Assembly (NCBI GenBank): GCA_965368585.1
Contig: CBDUNM010000101.1
Location: forward strand, 1-19,542
Direction: 5' to 3'
Length of the DNA stretch: 19,542 bases
Source: JARRQB01 sp965368585
Lineage (GTDB): Bacteria > Pseudomonadota > Gammaproteobacteria > Chromatiales > Chromatiaceae
Position 1 is the stretch's first letter, and each line of letters begins with the position of its first letter. Shown piece by piece: positions 7,709 through 15,394 of the stretch. The position numbers and the translations under genes are program-made. The notes below the pieces were generated by a model. That model searched no databases and was not told where the DNA came from. It worked only from the letters and a program-made list of their open reading frames with translations.

Positions 7709-8500
7709 ATGACGCATTCAGTAACAGACAGCTTTAAAGTCGGTCAACGCGAATTCACCTCCAGACTGCTCGTGGGCACAGGCAAATACAAAGACATGGA
7801 CGAGACCCGCGCCGCAATCGACGCCAGCGGAGCCGAGGTGATCACGATCGCCGTACGCCGATCGAACATCGGCCAAAACCCTGATGAGGCCAATATTCTG
7901 GATATCCTGCCGCCGGACAGGTTCACCATCCTGCCGAATACCGCCGGCTGCTACGACGTCAAAACCGCGGTGCGCACCTGCAAACTTGCACGGGAACTCC
8001 TGAACGGGCACAACCTGGTGAAACTCGAAGTCCTGGGAGACGAAAAGACGCTGTTCCCCGACGTCATGCAAACGCTCAAGGCCGCAGAAGAATTGGTGAA
8101 AGACGGGTTCGACGTGATGGCGTATACCAATGACGATCCGATCGTCGCCCGCGAACTCGAGAACCTGGGTTGCGTCGCCGTGATGCCGCTGGCCGCGCCG
8201 ATCGGTTCCGGCCTGGGTGTGCGCAACAAACTGAACATCCTGACCATCGTGGAAAACGCCAAAGTCCCCATTCTGGTCGATGCCGGCGTCGGCACAGCGT
8301 CCGACGCGGCGGTTGCAATGGAACTGGGCTGCGACGGTGTGCTGATGAATACCGCCATTGCCGCGGCGCAAAAGCCAGTGCTCATGGCATCGGCCATGCG
8401 CAAGGCGATCGAAGCCGGGCGTGAAGCTTATTTGGCGGGCCGTATGCCGGCGAAACGATTCGCCTCGGCTTCGTCGCCGGTCGACGGTCTGTTTTTCTAG
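7709..8500 (+). CDS. thiG: Thiazole synthase ThiG
   Basis: ThiG condenses 1-deoxy-D-xylulose 5-phosphate, dehydroglycine and ThiS thiocarboxylate sulfur into thiazole phosphate, a cytoplasmic step of thiamine synthesis. The 263-residue protein covers the whole TIM-barrel family length. Visible signatures are VGTGKY (22-27), VRRSNIGQNP (49-58) and VKLEVLGD, with Lys105 as the Schiff-base lysine. APIGSG and the phosphate-binding region around VDAGVGTASDAA are also present. The ATG at 7709 has TTAGGG upstream. It follows thiS directly and precedes trmB by 41 bases, an order common in gammaproteobacteria. Confidence 0.97.
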   Translation: MTHSVTDSFKVGQREFTSRLLVGTGKYKDMDETRAAIDASGAEVITIAVRRSNIGQNPDEANILDILPPDRFTILPNTAGCYDVKTAVRTCKLARELLNGHNLVKLEVLGDEKTLFPDVMQTLKAAEELVKDGFDVMAYTNDDPIVARELENLGCVAVMPLAAPIGSGLGVRNKLNILTIVENAKVPILVDAGVGTASDAAVAMELGCDGVLMNTAIAAAQKPVLMASAMRKAIEAGREAYLAGRMPAKRFASASSPVDGLFF

Positions 8501-8541
8501 GAGATTGCTGACACTATGCGGATGCGGCGGGACACCGGCCG

Positions 8542-9240
8542 ATGACCGAGCCGAACAAACCCGAGCACCGGCGCACGATACGCAGCTTCGTGTTGCGCGA
8601 AGGCCGCGTGACGCCCGGCCAGCGGCGCGCCTTCTCCCGCCTATGGCCGCAATATGGAATCGAATACGAAGCCGGCCTGGTGCTTGATTTACCAGCCCGG
8701 TTCGGTAACACGAACCCGGTAACGGTTGAAATCGGTTTCGGCAACGGCGATTCGCTGGCGGCACAGGCCGAACGCCAACCGGACCACAACTTTTTGGGCG
8801 TCGAGGTGCACGGCCCGGGTATCGGTCGTCTGTTGCTGAGCATCGAGGCTCGCGGGCTGCAAAACCTGCGCATCGTACGCTACGACGCCGTCGAACTCAT
8901 GGCAACGGCGTTAACGCAGCATAGTCTGCACCGGCTGCAGCTGTTTTTCCCCGATCCCTGGCCCAAGAAAAGACACCACAAACGCCGTATCGTCCAACCC
9001 GATTTTCTGCATCCGTTGTCTCGCGTACTCGAATCGGGCGGCGTGTTTCACGCGGCGACCGACTGGCAACCTTACGCCGAGCACATGCTGCGCGTGCTGG
9101 AAGCGGATCCACATTTTATCAACCTGGCCGGGCCGGGGCGCTTCGCGCCGCGCCCCGCTGACCGTCCGGAAACCAAATTCGAGCGTCGCGGGGAGCGATT
9201 GGGACACTCGGTTTGGGACCTGATCTACCAGAGGCGCTGA
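8542..9240 (+). CDS. trmB: tRNA (guanine-N7-)-methyltransferase TrmB
   Basis: TrmB uses S-adenosylmethionine to make m7G at position 46 of tRNA variable loops. The 232-residue protein has the SAM-binding motif EIGFGNGDS (63-71), the family signature FFPDPWPKKRHHKRR (135-149) and the C-terminal TKFERRGERLGH (from 211), which contributes to the active site. It begins MTEPNKPEHRRTIRSF, a typical start for the family. It lies 41 bases after thiG and 10 bases before the FetA-like gene, so it looks like part of one transcript. Confidence 0.96.
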   Translation: MTEPNKPEHRRTIRSFVLREGRVTPGQRRAFSRLWPQYGIEYEAGLVLDLPARFGNTNPVTVEIGFGNGDSLAAQAERQPDHNFLGVEVHGPGIGRLLLSIEARGLQNLRIVRYDAVELMATALTQHSLHRLQLFFPDPWPKKRHHKRRIVQPDFLHPLSRVLESGGVFHAATDWQPYAEHMLRVLEADPHFINLAGPGRFAPRPADRPETKFERRGERLGHSVWDLIYQRR

Positions 9241-9250
9241 GCACGGCGCG

Positions 9251-9859
9251 GTGGCGGAGTTGCGTCTCGAAGCCCTGACCGCAGGTCAATTGCAACCGCT
9301 TGATCTGGCGGTTCCGAGTGGCGGGTGTCTGGCGCTGCATGGACCGTCGGGCGCGGGGAAAACCCTATTGTTGCGCGCGATTGCCGATCTGGACCCCAAC
9401 GACGGCGAGGTTCGGCTGGGCGGCGTGGCACGCAGCAGTATCACAGCCCCGCAATGGCGCAGGCAGGTCGCCTACCTCCCCGCCGACAGCTATTGGTGGG
9501 CGGATTCGATCGCCCCGCACGTCGAACACTGGGATTCCGCCATACTGGCGGCTTTGGGGTTCGAACCGGATGTTATCGACTGGGAGACCGGGCGTCTTTC
9601 CAGCGGCGAAAAACAACGCCTGGCGCTGGCGCGCGTGCTGGCGAATCGGCCCGGCGCTCTGCTGCTGGATGAGCCGACCGCCAACCTCGACGCCGCCAAC
9701 ACCGAGCGGGTCGAAACCCTGGTGCGCGCATATCTGGCGCAGCACCAGGCTCCCGCGATATGGGCCAGTCACGATCAACGCCAGCGCGACCGTATCGGTG
9801 ATGCGGTAGCCCGCATTCATCACGGACGGGTAGCGGTGGAACACAGTCAATGGAACTGA
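9251..9859 (+). CDS. FetA/YbbL-like ABC transporter ATP-binding protein
   Basis: This single ABC ATPase domain of 202 residues is somewhat shorter than E. coli FetA. Motifs: Walker A GPSGAGKT (31-38), signature LSSGEKQRLALAR (from 116), Walker B LLLDE (Asp140-Glu141) and H-loop SHD (His174). The Q-loop position reads YLPAD with Ala78 where a Gln normally stands, so coupling between ATP hydrolysis and the membrane subunit may differ. The start is GTG at 9251, ten bases after trmB. The last ten bases overlap the permease start, which implies translational coupling and a shared complex. By homology to FetAB the complex may export iron and help resist oxidative stress; the substrate is inferred, not shown. 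Confidence 0.88.
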   Translation: MAELRLEALTAGQLQPLDLAVPSGGCLALHGPSGAGKTLLLRAIADLDPNDGEVRLGGVARSSITAPQWRRQVAYLPADSYWWADSIAPHVEHWDSAILAALGFEPDVIDWETGRLSSGEKQRLALARVLANRPGALLLDEPTANLDAANTERVETLVRAYLAQHQAPAIWASHDQRQRDRIGDAVARIHHGRVAVEHSQWN

Positions 9860-10656
9860 TCAGCCTGACGCCGGGCGGGCTCATCATCTCGGCCGTACTG
9901 GTCTTGTTGCTAAGCCTGCTGTCGTGGCTGCTGCACCTGGGTATCGGCCGGCGCATGCTGATCGCCGCCGCACGTAGCGCGGTACAGCTCGCCCTCCTGG
10001 GTCTGATCTTGGAGACCCTATTCGAACAAACCAATCCCTGGTTGATCGGCGCCCTGTCGCTGGTCATGCTCGGCGTGGCCGGCTACGAAGTGAAGGCACG
10101 ACAACACCGGCGTTTTGCCGGGGTGTGGGGATACGGGATCGGCACCCTGTCGATGTTCCTATCGTCGTTTGCCGTGACCCTGTTGGCCCTGCTGGTGATC
10201 GTGCGGGTCGAGCCCTGGTATACCCCGCAGTACCTGATCCCGTTGCTCGGCATGCTGCTGGGCAACACCATGAGCGGTATTGCCGTCGCCCTCGACAACC
10301 TCACACGAGACTGCTGGTCGCAAAGACACGTGATCGAATCGCGCCTGATGCTCGGCGCCGATTGGGACACGGCCGTCGCGCAGATTCGACGCGACGCGCT
10401 GCGTTCCGGTCTTATCCCTACCGTCAATGCCATGAGCACCGCCGGTATCGTCAGCCTGCCCGGCATGATGACCGGACAGATCCTGGCCGGCAGCCCGCCC
10501 TGGGAAGCCGCCAAATACCAACTGATGATTCTGTTTCTCATCGCCGCTGGCACCGGTCTGGGCAGCATGGCCGCGGTATGGTTCGGCTCCAGGCACTTAT
10601 TTGACGATCGGGACCGTCTATGCCTCAATCGACTCAAACCGGGATCCGGCGCGTAG
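9850..10656 (+). CDS. FetB/YbbM-like (UPF0014) ABC transporter permease
   Basis: This integral inner-membrane protein of 268 residues has about seven predicted hydrophobic segments (roughly 9-29, 36-57, 63-78, 96-118, 126-147, 190-212 and 222-245). Family signatures are GNTMSGIAVALDNL, the cytoplasmic loop with RRDALRSGLIPTVN, and GIVSLPGMMTGQILAG. It is the partner of the ATPase encoded just upstream, overlapping it by ten bases. In E. coli the FetAB pair is linked to iron efflux; the same role here is inferred from family and pairing. Confidence 0.92.
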   Translation: MELISLTPGGLIISAVLVLLLSLLSWLLHLGIGRRMLIAAARSAVQLALLGLILETLFEQTNPWLIGALSLVMLGVAGYEVKARQHRRFAGVWGYGIGTLSMFLSSFAVTLLALLVIVRVEPWYTPQYLIPLLGMLLGNTMSGIAVALDNLTRDCWSQRHVIESRLMLGADWDTAVAQIRRDALRSGLIPTVNAMSTAGIVSLPGMMTGQILAGSPPWEAAKYQLMILFLIAAGTGLGSMAAVWFGSRHLFDDRDRLCLNRLKPGSGA

Positions 10657-10671
10657 AGGGGAGGTGGACCG

Positions 10672-10701
10672 ATGGGTACGGCGAACACGCCAATCGTATG
10701 A
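10672..10701 (+). other. Nine-codon mini-ORF coupled to the DUF3301 gene
   Basis: GGGGAGGTGG (10659-10668) is the strongest Shine-Dalgarno sequence in this cluster and sits three to four bases before an ATG at 10672. That ATG opens a nine-codon frame (peptide MGTANTPIV). Its TGA overlaps the ATG of the DUF3301 gene as ATGA (10698-10701), and the larger gene has no good binding site of its own. The geometry suggests termination-reinitiation, but the peptide itself may have no role. Confidence 0.4.
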
Positions 10702-11072
10702 CGTCTACGGAATATTTCCTGCTGATTGCGGTCCTGGGGCTGGCGGGCTACCTCTGGCTCGACGGCGCGCGCGCACGCGAGTTCGCGACGGCGCTCAGCC
10801 GGGAGTCCTGCCAGCGCCGAGGATTCCAGTTTCTGGATGATTCGGTCGCTTTAACGCGCATCGCCCCGCGCTGGACGGGCGCCGGGTTACGTTTGCGACG
10901 CATGTATACCTTCGATTTCAGCGTCGAAGGCGTCGGCCGCCGCACCGCTTTCATCATTCTCGTCGGAATCGACCTGGAAGTCTTGGATTTCGGCACGCCG
11001 GAGGAAGACAGTACGGCCGCACCCGCAACGGCGCAGGAAGACCCGGCGACCAAAAGCAGACGACTCCACTGA
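10698..11072 (+). CDS. DUF3301 family membrane-anchored protein
   Basis: This small protein of 124 residues matches the gammaproteobacterial DUF3301 family, whose function is unknown. A single N-terminal membrane helix (about 5-20, YFLLIAVLGLAGYLWL) precedes a soluble domain with SCQRRGFQFLDDSVAL (37-52) and RRMYTFDFSVEG (67-78). The tail is rich in Ala, Thr and acidic residues. The open frame extends upstream to an ATG at 10620, inside fetB, but the family begins at the hydrophobic helix, so 10698 is chosen. It starts 41 bases after fetB and is probably co-transcribed with it. Confidence 0.8.
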   Translation: MTSTEYFLLIAVLGLAGYLWLDGARAREFATALSRESCQRRGFQFLDDSVALTRIAPRWTGAGLRLRRMYTFDFSVEGVGRRTAFIILVGIDLEVLDFGTPEEDSTAAPATAQEDPATKSRRLH

Positions 11073-11085
11073 ACAAGGCAGGCAT

Positions 11086-11134
11086 TGCCGTCTCACGCGC
11101 TGACGGCACGACCGGCTCAAGGCTTCCGTCAGCG
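11086..11134. repeat. Overlapping inverted repeats between convergent genes
   Basis: Two mutually exclusive hairpins share an arm. TGCCGTC (11086-11092) can pair with GACGGCA (11102-11108). CGCTGACGG (11098-11106) can pair with CCGTCAGCG (11126-11134). They lie just after the DUF3301 gene and before the end of sspB on the other strand. No T-run follows, so if they limit transcription it is not as a classical intrinsic terminator. Confidence 0.4.
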
Positions 11135-11170
11135 TTGCAGACCCCGCGGAATCGGCGCAGCTCGCGTTGC

Positions 11171-11557
11171 CTATTTGACGATCTTCAGTACCGGCTTTTT
11201 GGTCTCGCCCGAGTCGGGTGAGTCAGGTCCGCCACCGCCGTCTTCGTCGGTCTCGAACAGCATGCCTTTACCGGTTTCGCGCGCATACACGCCCAGCACG
11301 GCCGATGGAGGCAGGTTGATCTGCTGCGCGGATCCGCCGAAACGCGCGCTAAAGTGAATCTCGTCGTTGCTGATCTGCAGATCCCTGACAGCCGACGGGC
11401 TCACGTTGAGTACGATCCGGCCGCCTTCTACGTACTCGTCCGGAACCTGGACGTTATTGCGTCCCGCGTCCACGAGAAGATACGGCGTCATTTCGTTGTC
11501 CACTATCCATTCGTACAGCGCACGAATCAGATAGGGGCGGTTAGAAGTCATTTCCAT
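11171..11557 (-). CDS. sspB: ClpXP protease specificity-enhancing factor SspB
   Basis: SspB is the adaptor that binds ssrA-tagged peptides and delivers them to ClpXP. The 128-residue product has the N-terminal fold beginning TSNRPYLIRALYEW and the tag-binding core around IHFSARFGG. An acidic Gly/Asp-rich linker is followed by KPVLKIVK at the C-terminus, which matches the ClpX-docking tail. It is shorter than the E. coli protein mainly in the linker. The ATG at 11557 is chosen; an ATG at 11551 and a TTG at 11563 are also in frame and none has a strong ribosome-binding site. It begins about 20 bases after the sspA stop, so translation from the same message is likely. Confidence 0.94.
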   Translation of the reverse strand: MEMTSNRPYLIRALYEWIVDNEMTPYLLVDAGRNNVQVPDEYVEGGRIVLNVSPSAVRDLQISNDEIHFSARFGGSAQQINLPPSAVLGVYARETGKGMLFETDEDGGGGPDSPDSGETKKPVLKIVK

Positions 11558-11576
11558 CGGCAAAACGTACGATGCG

Positions 11577-12203
11577 TTACTGACGCATCTCTCGCTCAGC
11601 CTCGGTCAGGCTGACCAAAAACGCTTGCCGCTTGAACAAATTGGCCGCGTAGGTATGGATCGCTTTGGCGGCTGCGCCAGTCAGTTCGATTCCCATTGCC
11701 GGCATCCGCCACAACAAAGGCCCGATACTCGCATCGACCAGGGAAAACTCGTCGCTCATGAAGAACGCTTTGGCGGAGAAGATGGGCGCGGTCGTTATCA
11801 GGCTCTCTTTGAGCTCTTTGCGCGCCTTGGTCGCGCTCTTGCCGCCCTGATTGATCTGCTCGGCCAACGAATACCAGTCACGTTCGACACGGTAGGTAAA
11901 CTGCCGTGCGGTAGCGCGGGAAACCGGATCGACCGGCAGCAACGGCGGATGCGGAAAACGCTCGTCCAGATACTCCATGATAATGCGCGCGTCGAACAAC
12001 ACCAGATCACGATCGACCAGCGTCGGCGCTGACCCATAGGGGTTCAGATCGATGACGTCCTCGGGCAGGTCGAGCGGGTCGACGTCGACGATATCACAGG
12101 TCACATTTTTTTCCGCCAGCACCACGCGTACGCGATGGCTTTGTATGTCCTGAGGGTCTGAAAAGAAAGTCATTACTGACCTTTTGGTCGCGGACACCGC
12201 CAT
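11577..12203 (-). CDS. sspA: Stringent starvation protein A (RNA polymerase-associated)
   Basis: SspA is a glutathione-transferase-fold protein without transferase activity that binds RNA polymerase and helps stress and virulence responses in related bacteria. The 208-residue product begins MAVSATKRSVMTFF, close to the E. coli start. It keeps ERFPHPP with Pro84-His85-Pro86, the surface patch known to be needed for SspA function, at identical numbering. The C-terminal part has SDEFSLVDASIGPLLWR and ends LTEAEREMRQ. The frame is open farther upstream, but GGGAGAGAG lies before the ATG at 12203 and the family starts there. It is followed by sspB and preceded by the petABC terminator, so it probably has its own promoter. 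Confidence 0.95.
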   Translation of the reverse strand: MAVSATKRSVMTFFSDPQDIQSHRVRVVLAEKNVTCDIVDVDPLDLPEDVIDLNPYGSAPTLVDRDLVLFDARIIMEYLDERFPHPPLLPVDPVSRATARQFTYRVERDWYSLAEQINQGGKSATKARKELKESLITTAPIFSAKAFFMSDEFSLVDASIGPLLWRMPAMGIELTGAAAKAIHTYAANLFKRQAFLVSLTEAEREMRQ

Positions 12204-12524
12204 GCTTTTTCTCTCTCCCGATAAATGTCGCGACCGGACATAGTCGCCTGTTTCACCTGATCCCGCGCGTACCAAGCACCCCGCATGCCCAACGGCATGG
12301 CGCAAACCAAACAAGGACTCAGTCCCTGTTTCCGAGGGCCGCAGCGCCGCGTCGGCGCGCTCAGGAAGCGCCTTTCGGGCGAGGCAGCAGCAACCTGCAC
12401 TGGCTGCGCGGCTTTATACACGGCTTGTCATTCGTGGCCTGGTATGCCGTGAATCTGGCCGATTTTCGCCTTGCTGAATATACGGCATCGGGTGAAACCG
12501 AGTACTTATTTCCGCCGCAATACA
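12204..12524. other. Leader/promoter region upstream of sspA
   Basis: About 320 bases lie between the petC terminator and the sspA start. I find no credible gene on either strand. AT-rich spots on the minus strand such as TATATT (about 12475-12480) and TATAAA (about 12414-12419) could be -10 elements, but neither has a good -35 partner. The sspAB promoter should be here, with a leader of some 200-250 bases if one of these is used. Confidence 0.35.
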
Positions 12525-12560
12525 TAAAAAAGGCGCACAGTATAACAAACTGTGCGCCTT
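12525..12560 (-). terminator. Intrinsic terminator of the petABC operon
   Basis: A perfect 12-base-pair stem is formed by 12530-12541 and 12549-12560 (AAGGCGCACAGT with ACTGTGCGCCTT), with a seven-base loop. Read leftward, the stem is followed by a run of T residues (complement of the A-run at 12526-12530). It lies about 60 bases beyond the petC stop, so it should end petABC transcription and separate it from sspAB. Confidence 0.9.
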
Positions 12561-12622
12561 ACTGATCAGCTTAAACCGGCACTTCCGCAATCGGGGGCAA
12601 CAAACCGCTGCGGACTAGTCGG

Positions 12623-13387
12623 TCAGTGAACGTCTTTCCAGTATTCCTTTTTCATCAGGTAGGCCAAGACAGAGAACACGATGAGGAACAAGATAACCCA
12701 GACCCCCAAACGCTGCCGCTCCTGTTTTACGGGCTCGCCGATATAAGCGAGGAAGGTCACCAGATCGCGAACCGCTGCATCGTACTCGGCCGGCGTCATG
12801 CTGCCTTGCTCGACCAGTTCCAGATGATCGACTTCTTTCTGCGTCTCGCCTCCGTGCGATACCTCTTTGTACACGGCGCGCTGCACACCCTGCAGCTCCC
12901 ACAAGACATGGGGCATACCCGCATTCTTCAAAACCGTGTTGTTGACACCGAACGGGCGGCTGTCGTCGAGATAAAAGCTCTTCAGGTAACTGTAGATCCA
13001 GTCGGAGCCCCGCAGGCGGTTGACCAGCGACAAATCCGGAGCCGCGGCGCCGAACCAGCTGGCTGCGTCGGCGCTTGGCATGGCGATCTTCATCAAGTCC
13101 CCCACCTTTCTGTCGCCGAAAATCAGATTGTCTTTGATGCTGTCTTCGCTCAAACCGACTTTGGTCAGCTGCCGGTAACGGACGTGTTCCGCCGAGTGGC
13201 AGCCCATGCAATAGTTGACGAACCATTTGGCACCACGCTGGACGGACGCTTCGTTGCCGACGTCGATGTTCGCCTTCTCCAGATGGCCTGCGCCGTGTCC
13301 ACCGGCGTGCATGGAGCCATAACCGACCAACAACACACCGAGGATTGCAATCAGCAGGGGGATTCCGCCAAAGATTATCTTTTTCAT
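12623..13387 (-). CDS. petC: Cytochrome c1 subunit of the cytochrome bc1 complex
   Basis: This subunit carries electrons from the Rieske centre to a soluble cytochrome c on the periplasmic side of the inner membrane. The 254-residue protein starts with a signal-anchor-like segment (about 4-23) and has one covalent haem site, CMGCH (60-64). MPH at Met158 fits the axial-ligand region. A C-terminal membrane anchor is seen in VWVILFLIVFSVLAYL, followed by a positively charged tail. The start overlaps the petB stop as ATGA (13384-13387), so translation is coupled. It is the last gene of petABC. Confidence 0.96.
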   Translation of the reverse strand: MKKIIFGGIPLLIAILGVLLVGYGSMHAGGHGAGHLEKANIDVGNEASVQRGAKWFVNYCMGCHSAEHVRYRQLTKVGLSEDSIKDNLIFGDRKVGDLMKIAMPSADAASWFGAAAPDLSLVNRLRGSDWIYSYLKSFYLDDSRPFGVNNTVLKNAGMPHVLWELQGVQRAVYKEVSHGGETQKEVDHLELVEQGSMTPAEYDAAVRDLVTFLAYIGEPVKQERQRLGVWVILFLIVFSVLAYLMKKEYWKDVH

Positions 13388-14607
13388 TTCGTCACCCTCT
13401 CAGGCACCGGCTTGGTGTCATCGAGCTTGCTGTACCAGGGCATCAGCAAGAAGAACAGGAAGTACAACCCCGTGAACAGTTGCGACGCCATTTTGAACTC
13501 GTCGGTAACGGGCTGCACACCCAGATAACCGAGCACGACGAAGCTGATGACAAACACCGCGATCCAGGCCTTGAAGATCGGGCCCTTGTAGCGTACGGAT
13601 TTCACCGGACTGCGATCCAGCCAGGGCAGGAAAAACAATATCGCGATACCGGCAAACATCACCAGCACGCCGGGAAACTGCGAGCCGAACATCGGCGGCA
13701 CGGCGCGCAACATGGCGTAGAACGGGGTGAAATACCACACCGGCGCTATATGGTCGGGCGTTTTCAGCGGGTTGGCGGGCTCGAAGTTGGGCGCCTCGAT
13801 AAAGTATCCGCCCAGCTCCGGGGCGAAGAACGCCACCGCCGAGAACAGAATCAGGAAGACCCCGATGCCGACGATATCCTTGACCGAGTAATAGGGGTGG
13901 AACGGAATGCCGTCGCGCGGAATGCCGTTTGCGTCTTTGTTCTTTTTGATCTCTATGCCATCGGGGTTGTTCGATCCCACCTGGTGCAACGCCACGATGT
14001 GGACGAACACCAACGCCGCCAGAATGAATGGCACCGCGAAATGAAAGGCGAAGAAGCGGTTCAGCGTGGCATCGGAGATCACATAGTCGCCGCGTACCCA
14101 CTCGGAAAGGGGTTCCCCAATACCGAACGGCACGGCCGCGAACAGGTTGACGATGACCTGCGCGCCCCAGTAAGACATCTGTCCCCAGGGTAGCAAATAG
14201 CCGAAAAACGCGGTCGCCATCATCGCAAGGTAGATAACGACACCGATGATCCACAGCAATTCACGCGGCCGGCGGTACGAGCCGTAGATGAGGCCACGGA
14301 ACATGTGCAGATACACCACAATGAAGAACGCCGAGGCGCCGGTCGAATGCAGGTAACGTATCAACCAGCCCCAATCGACGTCGCGCATGATGTATTCGAC
14401 CGAGGCGAAAGCCAGCGTCGCATCGGGTTTATAGTTCATCGCCAACCAGATGCCCGTAACGATTTGCAGCACCAGCACCAGCATCGCCAACGAGCCGAAG
14501 AAATACCAGAAGTTGAAGTTTTTCGGCGCGTAGTACTGCGCCAGATGCTCGTTCCAGACCTTGGTCAACGGGTAGCGTTCGTCGATCCACTCCATGAACT
14601 TGCTCAT
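13384..14607 (-). CDS. petB: Cytochrome b subunit of the cytochrome bc1 complex
   Basis: This membrane subunit holds the two b haems and the quinol-oxidising and quinone-reducing sites. The 407-residue length is typical of full-length cytochrome b. Haem ligands appear as two pairs 14 residues apart: His87/His101 and His189/His203. GYLLPWGQMSYWG lies in the Qo region. The Qo motif reads PVWY (289-292) instead of the common PEWY, a variant known from beta- and gammaproteobacteria. Several hydrophobic helices are evident. It overlaps petA upstream and petC downstream by ATGA, so the three subunits should be made in step. Confidence 0.97.
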   Translation of the reverse strand: MSKFMEWIDERYPLTKVWNEHLAQYYAPKNFNFWYFFGSLAMLVLVLQIVTGIWLAMNYKPDATLAFASVEYIMRDVDWGWLIRYLHSTGASAFFIVVYLHMFRGLIYGSYRRPRELLWIIGVVIYLAMMATAFFGYLLPWGQMSYWGAQVIVNLFAAVPFGIGEPLSEWVRGDYVISDATLNRFFAFHFAVPFILAALVFVHIVALHQVGSNNPDGIEIKKNKDANGIPRDGIPFHPYYSVKDIVGIGVFLILFSAVAFFAPELGGYFIEAPNFEPANPLKTPDHIAPVWYFTPFYAMLRAVPPMFGSQFPGVLVMFAGIAILFFLPWLDRSPVKSVRYKGPIFKAWIAVFVISFVVLGYLGVQPVTDEFKMASQLFTGLYFLFFLLMPWYSKLDDTKPVPERVTK

Positions 14608-15197
14608 GCGGCACCCCCGTCGACACCGATTAGTACCAGGCTGTCAGATAGATACTGATGCGGCGGCACCACCAGATTGGTGGGCGCCGGCGAGCCGGAA
14701 TAGACACGCCCGGCAAAGTCGAACCGGGAACCGTGGCACGCACAGTAGAAGCCCCCTTTCCAGTCCGCGCCGAGGTCGGCGGCGCCCACTTCCGGGCGAA
14801 ACGTCGGCGAACAGCCCAGATGGGTGCAGATACCCACTGCCACGAAATACTCGGGCTTGATCGCGCGGGACGGGTTCTTGGCGTAGGCGGGTTGCTGTGG
14901 CACCTCCGACGCCGGATCGGAAAGCTTGCTGTCGAGCGTCGGCAGATCTGCCAGCATCTGTTCGGTACGCCGCAGCACCCAGCACACCTTGCCCCGCCAC
15001 TTGACGTTGAGCTTGGCGCCGTATTCGAGTTTGCTGATATCCCCCTCCTCAGGCGCGCCAAGGGCCTTGGCGCGTTCCGAGGGGTTCCAGGATGCGATGA
15101 AAGGCACGGCCACGAAGCCTACGCCCACCGCCCCCACGACCGACGTTGCGGCCGTCAGGAAGCGGCGTTTTTTGAGATCGACGCCTTCTTCAGTCAT
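14604..15197 (-). CDS. petA: Ubiquinol-cytochrome c reductase iron-sulfur (Rieske) subunit
   Basis: The Rieske protein takes the first electron from quinol and passes it to cytochrome c1. The 197-residue product begins with KKRRFL (9-14) ahead of a hydrophobic segment (about 16-36), a twin-arginine-type signal that stays as a membrane anchor. Cluster box I is CTHLGC (Cys124, His126, Cys129) and box II is CACHGS (Cys152, Cys154, His155). Cys124, His126, Cys152 and His155 should bind the 2Fe-2S cluster, with Cys129-Cys154 as the disulfide. GGGGAA precedes the ATG at 15197. It is the first gene of the pet operon and overlaps petB by four bases. Confidence 0.97.
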   Translation of the reverse strand: MTEEGVDLKKRRFLTAATSVVGAVGVGFVAVPFIASWNPSERAKALGAPEEGDISKLEYGAKLNVKWRGKVCWVLRRTEQMLADLPTLDSKLSDPASEVPQQPAYAKNPSRAIKPEYFVAVGICTHLGCSPTFRPEVGAADLGADWKGGFYCACHGSRFDFAGRVYSGSPAPTNLVVPPHQYLSDSLVLIGVDGGAA

Positions 15198-15329
15198 GGA
15201 AAATTCCCCAAGAGACTAATTTGATTACGGGCTCGAAAGGCAGGCCGGAAGCCGGCCAGGAAATCTCTGACGAAATTTACCGGCCAGCATCCGATCAGAA
15301 TATGCTGATATGCCTCGAAACGACCGGTG

Positions 15330-15359
15330 ATTCTCCACCAAGGCGCCTTTGACGGTCAA
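15330..15359 (-). promoter_or_regulatory. Candidate sigma70 promoter of petABC
   Basis: Read leftward, TTGACC (15354-15359) and GAGAAT (15330-15335) are separated by 18 bases. The -35 matches consensus at five of six positions and the -10 at four. Transcription would start near 15323, giving a leader of about 125 bases. That leader includes a GGCCGG-AAG-CCGGCC hairpin (about 15242-15256) and a CAGCAT/ATGCTG pair (about 15287-15306). Confidence 0.5.
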
Positions 15360-15394
15360 GGAAAAACGCTCATTCGCTTGAGCCGCAACAAGCG

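Noticed and set aside
7718..8764. A 348-codon frame on the minus strand opposite thiG and the start of trmB
   Set aside because: It lies wholly antisense to thiG and trmB and has no domain signature or start context.
12626..14193. Long open frames on the plus strand opposite petC and petB (about 300 and 282 codons)
   Set aside because: They are antisense to clearly conserved cytochrome genes, show no recognisable motifs and have composition typical of GC-rich shadow frames.
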